This document shows, piece after piece, positions 60,464 through 64,000 of a DNA stretch of 64,000 nt. The notes under the pieces were generated by a model that was given only the letters and a program-made list of their open reading frames with translations, searched no databases and had not been told where the DNA came from. The stretch's first letter is position 1. Each line of letters starts with the position of its first letter. A program made the translations under genes and the position numbers. The DNA is from Ruminococcus hominis (GTDB lineage Bacteria; Bacillota; Clostridia; Lachnospirales; Lachnospiraceae). Location: NCBI RefSeq assembly GCF_014287355.1, contig NZ_JACOPE010000001.1, positions 2,914,001 through 2,978,000 on the forward strand. Reading direction: 5' to 3'.

Positions 60464-61138
60464 TTAGATAACCAATTCAGAAATATCAATGCTCGTTTTA
60501 TAGTTTTGTTTTACTCCGCCAGGAGAAGTAATAAAAATCGTAGCGTATTCCCCATTTTCATAAAGGGTAATTTCTTTTATATCTTTTTCTTCATCTTGGT
60601 TCGTAGTATCGCAATAAAATTTTATGGTATATTTAGGGTTCATACCTATGCTTTTTTCTGTCTCTTTCCATGATTTTATATTTAAAGCAGAAATAACCTT
60701 ATCTATATTATGCTTATCATCATACTTTACCAGCAATTCCTTATTTGCGGCATCATATATCTCTATAACTTTTACACCTTTTACATAATTGTCCATATAA
60801 TCTTTTGCAGTGTCATTCATGCTTTCATTATTGAATTGAATAAAAGCAAATAAACCAACAACCATAAAAACCAAAACCACTATTACACCTTTATACAGAG
60901 AATGCTTTTTTATCTTCTTATCAATATCTTTTACCATAGTAGTATCTCCTTTCAATAAAACATCGAGAGATAAATTAAACTCATCGCTGATTTTTATTAA
61001 CGTATGCAAATCTGGATAGCTCTTCTCATTCTCCCAATTTGAAACTGTCTGTCTTGTTACATCAAACTTTTTAGCAAAAGTTTCCTGTGTCATCCCTTGT
61101 TCCTTTCTGATTTTTGCAATCATCTGACCTAATTGCAT
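60464..61138 (-). CDS. Membrane-anchored XRE-family regulator
   Basis: The 224-aa protein has an XRE helix-turn-helix (residues 5-60, GMTQETFAKKFDVTRQTVSN), one membrane span (about 83-103) and a presumably outside domain (105-224). This topology suggests direct sensing of an external signal. AAGGAGGAG precedes the ATG. Whether it belongs to the Bce cargo or to the chromosome is unclear. Confidence 0.78.
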   Translation of the reverse strand: MQLGQMIAKIRKEQGMTQETFAKKFDVTRQTVSNWENEKSYPDLHTLIKISDEFNLSLDVLLKGDTTMVKDIDKKIKKHSLYKGVIVVLVFMVVGLFAFIQFNNESMNDTAKDYMDNYVKGVKVIEIYDAANKELLVKYDDKHNIDKVISALNIKSWKETEKSIGMNPKYTIKFYCDTTNQDEEKDIKEITLYENGEYATIFITSPGGVKQNYKTSIDISELVI

Positions 61139-61303
61139 AGCTTACTCCTCCTTGCAATTTCATTTTATCTAAATTTACTACTATGACAAGCAATTGACTT
61201 TTTACATTGATATTTTCGCTTCGCAAATATTCTTTGCTTGCTGATTTTAGGCTGGTTTCGAGCTAAATTCTAAAAAAATAATTCATAGTTTCGTATCCAC
61301 ACC

Positions 61304-61648
61304 CTATTTCAATTCCATACTTACTATTTCGATTTCATCAATATTTTCAATTCTAAGTAATTTCGTAATCTGATTATTCTTCTTATCAGTAAACCGGACT
61401 TTCATCCACTCATCATCCGTATCCAACACCAGACATTTCATTTCTGTACTTCCCACCAACTGTAAAGCATCATCTGATTTTATTTTACACTCCGTATTGA
61501 CCAATTCATTTATCAATTTTGACATATTATTTTCACCTCGTTGTTTTCTTTCCAATCTTTTCACCGCTACTTCAAGCCTTTTTACCTTCCCAGGATATGA
61601 GGAATAACAAAGCAAGACAGCTAATGCAATGAATCCTATCCATTCCAT
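61304..61648 (-). CDS. Small membrane-anchored unknown protein
   Basis: The 114-aa protein has one N-terminal span (about 3-19), a short coiled coil (KVKRLEVAVKRLERKQRGE) and a beta-type domain (CLVLDTDDEWMKVRFTDKKN). GGAGG precedes the ATG. An alternative start at the internal MSKLIN would give a soluble protein of 73 aa. No family is recognised. Confidence 0.6.
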   Translation of the reverse strand: MEWIGFIALAVLLCYSSYPGKVKRLEVAVKRLERKQRGENNMSKLINELVNTECKIKSDDALQLVGSTEMKCLVLDTDDEWMKVRFTDKKNNQITKLLRIENIDEIEIVSMELK

Positions 61649-61722
61649 AATCTTACAACCTCCTTCTCTGGTCGATTCTGTCTAATGCACACATTATACT
61701 CCATACACATCAAAACAACAAT

Positions 61723-62520
61723 TTATTCTCTGTCTTTTTTCCACTCGTCCAGATATCTGTGCCGGTATTTCAGCTCTGCATACTCTGTGATCCTTTTCAT
61801 ATAGACTGCATCATAAGCTCCGCCTACAGCACCAACCACTGGAATCCCCTGTAAGAACTTTATATAGAGAAGCTCTTTTGACAAAGATCCCGCTGTTTGT
61901 TCGATCTGCTCCTTATCCTGATATTCTTCCGGCAGCATTCCGTTTCTGATAAATTCATTTACTTTCCCGTCAATCTCACAAAGTGTATCCCCATAGGATA
62001 CTGCTCCCCGGATCAATAATAAGATAAAATATTTTTCTTCCCTGCTTTCATAGCTGTATCCATACTGCAGGGCAGTCTCGTAAATATTCTTTAAAATCAT
62101 TCCTGTAAATACCGGAATATCCGGCAGACCGATTCCCAATACGCCCATCCCGATTCCAGACACACCGGATAGCAGTAAATTCTTTGTTCCTGTATCTCTC
62201 GCTTTTTTAGAAAAGGCTCGCAGGGATTTGGAATTCTGCTTTACATCCGCCGTATACTGTCGTACCTGATAGTCCTGCTCCAGTTTTGCCCGCTGATACG
62301 TCTTTTCAATAACCCTGGTTCCTTTCTCGAAAATCAGAGCAAATGCCTTCGCAAAAGCAGTATCCAATGTTTCCTGAAGTTTCGGCGGTATCTTTTCCTC
62401 CAGTTTTTGATTCAGAATGTTCTCCCTTTTCTCTGAACGCTTCTGAAGGAATCTCTGCTCCTGTACTTCCAGCTTTTCCCACTCTTTCTGAAGCGGCGTC
62501 CTTTTATCAAATAATCGCAT
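61723..62520 (-). CDS. EcsC-family protein
   Basis: The 265-aa protein has a charged helical N-terminus, then GTKNLLLSGVSGIGMGVLGI and DIPVFTGMILKNIYETALQY, typical of EcsC-family proteins, and a hydrophobic GIPVVGAVGGAYDAVY near the end. The ATG at 62520 has CGGAGGTG behind it. It is third in the operon whose leader resembles a manganese riboswitch. Its molecular role is not established. Confidence 0.82.
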   Translation of the reverse strand: MRLFDKRTPLQKEWEKLEVQEQRFLQKRSEKRENILNQKLEEKIPPKLQETLDTAFAKAFALIFEKGTRVIEKTYQRAKLEQDYQVRQYTADVKQNSKSLRAFSKKARDTGTKNLLLSGVSGIGMGVLGIGLPDIPVFTGMILKNIYETALQYGYSYESREEKYFILLLIRGAVSYGDTLCEIDGKVNEFIRNGMLPEEYQDKEQIEQTAGSLSKELLYIKFLQGIPVVGAVGGAYDAVYMKRITEYAELKYRHRYLDEWKKDRE

Positions 62521-62521
62521 C

Positions 62522-62881
62522 TTAATACACCTCCGCACCAAACGGCATCAATGCCAGTTTCGCCAGCTTAAACTGCTGCAAACCAAACGGGATACCGATA
62601 ATCGTTACACACATAGCTACACCGATTGCCAGATGTTCCAGTGCAAGAGGCAGACCAGATACGATCAGCCAGATGATATTCAAAAGGAACGAACCAGCTC
62701 CGCCACCATACTGCACCTCTTTTCCAAAGGGGAAAAAACTAAGCGCCGCAAATTTAAAGCACTGCATCCCTACCGGAATCCCCACAACGGTAATACACCA
62801 GAGGCAGCCTGCCAGACACCAGCTTAGCCCGCTAACTGCGCCGCCAAACACGAACCACAACACATTTCCCAGGCATCCCAT
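62522..62881 (-). CDS. YccF-domain membrane protein
   Basis: The 119-aa protein holds two YccF repeats, each with a paired span and the motif GIPVGMQCFKFAALSFFPFG / GIPFGLQQFKLAKLALMPFG. YccF proteins are small inner-membrane proteins of unknown function. It lies 3 nt after the upstream stop and shares its message with the EcsC gene. Confidence 0.88.
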   Translation of the reverse strand: MGCLGNVLWFVFGGAVSGLSWCLAGCLWCITVVGIPVGMQCFKFAALSFFPFGKEVQYGGGAGSFLLNIIWLIVSGLPLALEHLAIGVAMCVTIIGIPFGLQQFKLAKLALMPFGAEVY

Positions 62882-62884
62882 ATG

Positions 62885-63319
62885 CTACACCTCCACATTC
62901 ATTCGATTTTTCACATCAGCAAGTATTGTTTCTATCCGGTTGATGGCATCATCCACCTGTTCTCTTGCATCTGCAATCTTACTCTGCACCATGTAATCTG
63001 CCACCAGCCCGTCCAAAAAGAAATCCGCAAAGGAAAGGAAACTGCCGATTTCCATGCGCAGATCCAAGGAAACCTGCACATCTCTTAATTCTCTCTGAAA
63101 ACGCTGAATATCGCTTTTCGCCTGTTCCATCAACGCAGATGCGTCATTCATTTTAGAATGCTTCACAAGGTCACTGATAAAGCCTCCTCCAAGCATATCA
63201 AAAATGCCCCAGTTTCTCGCACTTCCCAACTTATCCCTTGCTGCGTAAAGGCTCTGAAGTGCCCGCTCCCCTGCCTGTACTGCTTCCTGCATTTCCCGTT
63301 TCATCATTTCGTTACTCAT
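62885..63319 (-). CDS. Helical cytoplasmic protein, first gene of the yccF operon
   Basis: The 144-aa protein is almost wholly helical with coiled-coil character (MKREMQEAVQAGERALQSLY, later ADAREQVDDAINRIETILAD) and a glycine-rich centre (FDMLGGGFISDLVKHS). It is known to me only as a conserved neighbour of YccF genes. It is the first gene after the riboswitch-like leader. Confidence 0.7.
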   Translation of the reverse strand: MSNEMMKREMQEAVQAGERALQSLYAARDKLGSARNWGIFDMLGGGFISDLVKHSKMNDASALMEQAKSDIQRFQRELRDVQVSLDLRMEIGSFLSFADFFLDGLVADYMVQSKIADAREQVDDAINRIETILADVKNRMNVEV

Positions 63320-63378
63320 CGTTTATCCTCTCTTTCTTTTTAGCAGCCTATTGCGGCAGATTTTCTATATTTCATAAT

Positions 63379-63510
63379 AAAAAAAGACTCCTATCATGAC
63401 CTCTGCCACAATAAAAGTCTTGCTATCTTATTTGCTACGGGTATCTCTCGATACCGGTTGTCGGTTACAAAACCACCTCTTTCGAGGCGTTCAGCTACTC
63501 CCTTTTTTGC
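63379..63510 (-). ncRNA. yybP-ykoY-type (manganese) riboswitch with terminator
   Basis: On the minus strand the leader has GGGAGTAGC (63502-63494), a first hairpin CGCCTCGAAAGAGGTGG, then CCGACAACCGG and a second hairpin, and ends TAGCAAGACTTTT. The order and these conserved pieces match the yybP-ykoY aptamer (GGGGAGUAG ... CGUCAA ... AGCAAGACC). The aptamer 3' strand AAGACTTTTAT also pairs with ATAGGAGTCTT (63394-63384), followed by seven T, a classic competing terminator. Mn2+ binding would free transcription of the operon at 63319-61723. Confidence 0.8.
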
Positions 63511-63518
63511 TTGAGATG

Positions 63519-63547
63519 AATATAACATATTGGAAATAATTTGTCAA
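63519..63547 (-). promoter_or_regulatory. Consensus promoter of the riboswitch-controlled operon
   Basis: On the minus strand TTGACA (63547-63542) and TATATT (63524-63519) are 17 bp apart. Transcription would begin near 63512, just at the aptamer. Confidence 0.8.
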
Positions 63548-63580
63548 ATAATAGATTCTTCTTGTCCAAGAAGATTCCTT

Positions 63581-64000
63581 CTATTCTGGAAACACAATCT
63601 CCACACAGAAATCATTCCCTTCTATCCGGGCACTGATTTTTCCTTCCATACGGAGTACCAACTCTTTTGCGATTGATAAGCCGAGGCCACTGGAAGTCTT
63701 ACTGCGTGCTTCATCCGCTTTATAAAACCGTTCAAACACCTGATCTACATTTATTTTTTCCACATGACATACCTGATTTTTTATCTGTATCCGAATGCTG
63801 TTTTCAACTTCTTCCAGTGAAATACTGATTTTCTTCTCCCCATGATCCAGTCCGTTTTTTATGATATTCTGAAGGATTCTCCGGATTCCCTGTTCGTTTC
63901 CGTTCATAAACAGCAATTTCTCTGTAATCTGTATCTCCGGTTCAATTCCTCTACCCGTCCACTCATCATAATAGGAAAATATGGTATCTTTCAAAATCTT
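63581..64000 (-). CDS. Sensor histidine kinase, C-terminal part (runs off right edge)
   Basis: The minus-strand frame stays open to the edge. It shows the ATPase domain: N-box RRILQNIIKNGLDHG, F-box FERFYKADEARS and G-box GLGLSIAKELV. Dimerisation and sensor parts lie beyond 64000. A GATTCTTCTT/AAGAAGATTC stem (63553-63576) follows the stop. No start is given because the 5' end is missing. Confidence 0.85.
   Translation of the reverse strand, partial: KILKDTIFSYYDEWTGRGIEPEIQITEKLLFMNGNEQGIRRILQNIIKNGLDHGEKKISISLEEVENSIRIQIKNQVCHVEKINVDQVFERFYKADEARSKTSSGLGLSIAKELVLRMEGKISARIEGNDFCVEIVFPE

Overview
The window reads like a gut Firmicute of the Lachnospiraceae/Clostridiales type. Strong AGGAGG-type ribosome sites, sigma-A promoters, Bce-type transporters and Tn4451/Tn916-like mobile genes all fit this. 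Most of the 64 kb is accessory DNA; only about the last 3 kb looks like ordinary chromosome. No rRNA, tRNA or CRISPR array was seen.

Region 1 (1-5.8 kb) is the right part of a small integrative mobilizable element, IME1. It holds the N-terminus of a MobV relaxase, an oriT-like region, a RepA-type ATPase, a MobC-like protein, a tyrosine integrase, an excisionase-like protein and an XRE repressor. A type I toxin-antitoxin pair and a CPBP protease follow as cargo. Region 2 (5.8-15.77 kb) is IME2, a second element with the same integrase-end plan but a MobA/MobL relaxase, and with a MerR/ABC cargo operon and TnpV. The right ends of both elements carry matching 50-bp junction sequences 9,947 bp apart, so they appear to sit in tandem at one kind of attachment site.

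Region 3 (about 16-47.4 kb) is a conjugative element (ICE). It encodes a VirD4 coupling protein, a VirB2-like pilin, VirB6/TrbL, a lytic transglycosylase/C39-like peptidase, PrgI, VirB4 and a 1,210-residue VaFE-repeat adhesin, plus a sigma factor and many conserved unknowns. The plus-strand ICE genes are interrupted at 24.7-32.4 kb by a minus-strand cargo block: FtsX-type ABC transporter, two-component system, small membrane proteins and an XRE regulator. No relaxase or recombinase of the ICE itself is visible. PrgI and VirB4 are joined by a lysine-rich open frame reachable only through a -1 shift at an A-AAA-AAG site.

Region 4 (47.5-55.4 kb, cargo perhaps to about 61 kb) is a third element, IME3, of the TnpX/Tn4451 type. 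It has a large serine recombinase, TnpW, DnaC-like and replisome-organizer proteins, a MOBP relaxase, MobC and Tn916 Orf7/Orf8-like regulators, followed by a complete Bce-type two-component/ABC transporter module. Region 5 (61.3-64 kb) is chromosome-like: a YccF/EcsC operon behind a strong promoter and a leader that matches the yybP-ykoY manganese riboswitch, then part of a histidine kinase.

The three IMEs bring three different relaxase families and oriT-like sites but no secretion system. The ICE supplies a nearly complete type IV secretion system, which suggests hitch-hiking by the IMEs. Cargo is dominated by peptide-antibiotic-type ABC transporters and their sensors.
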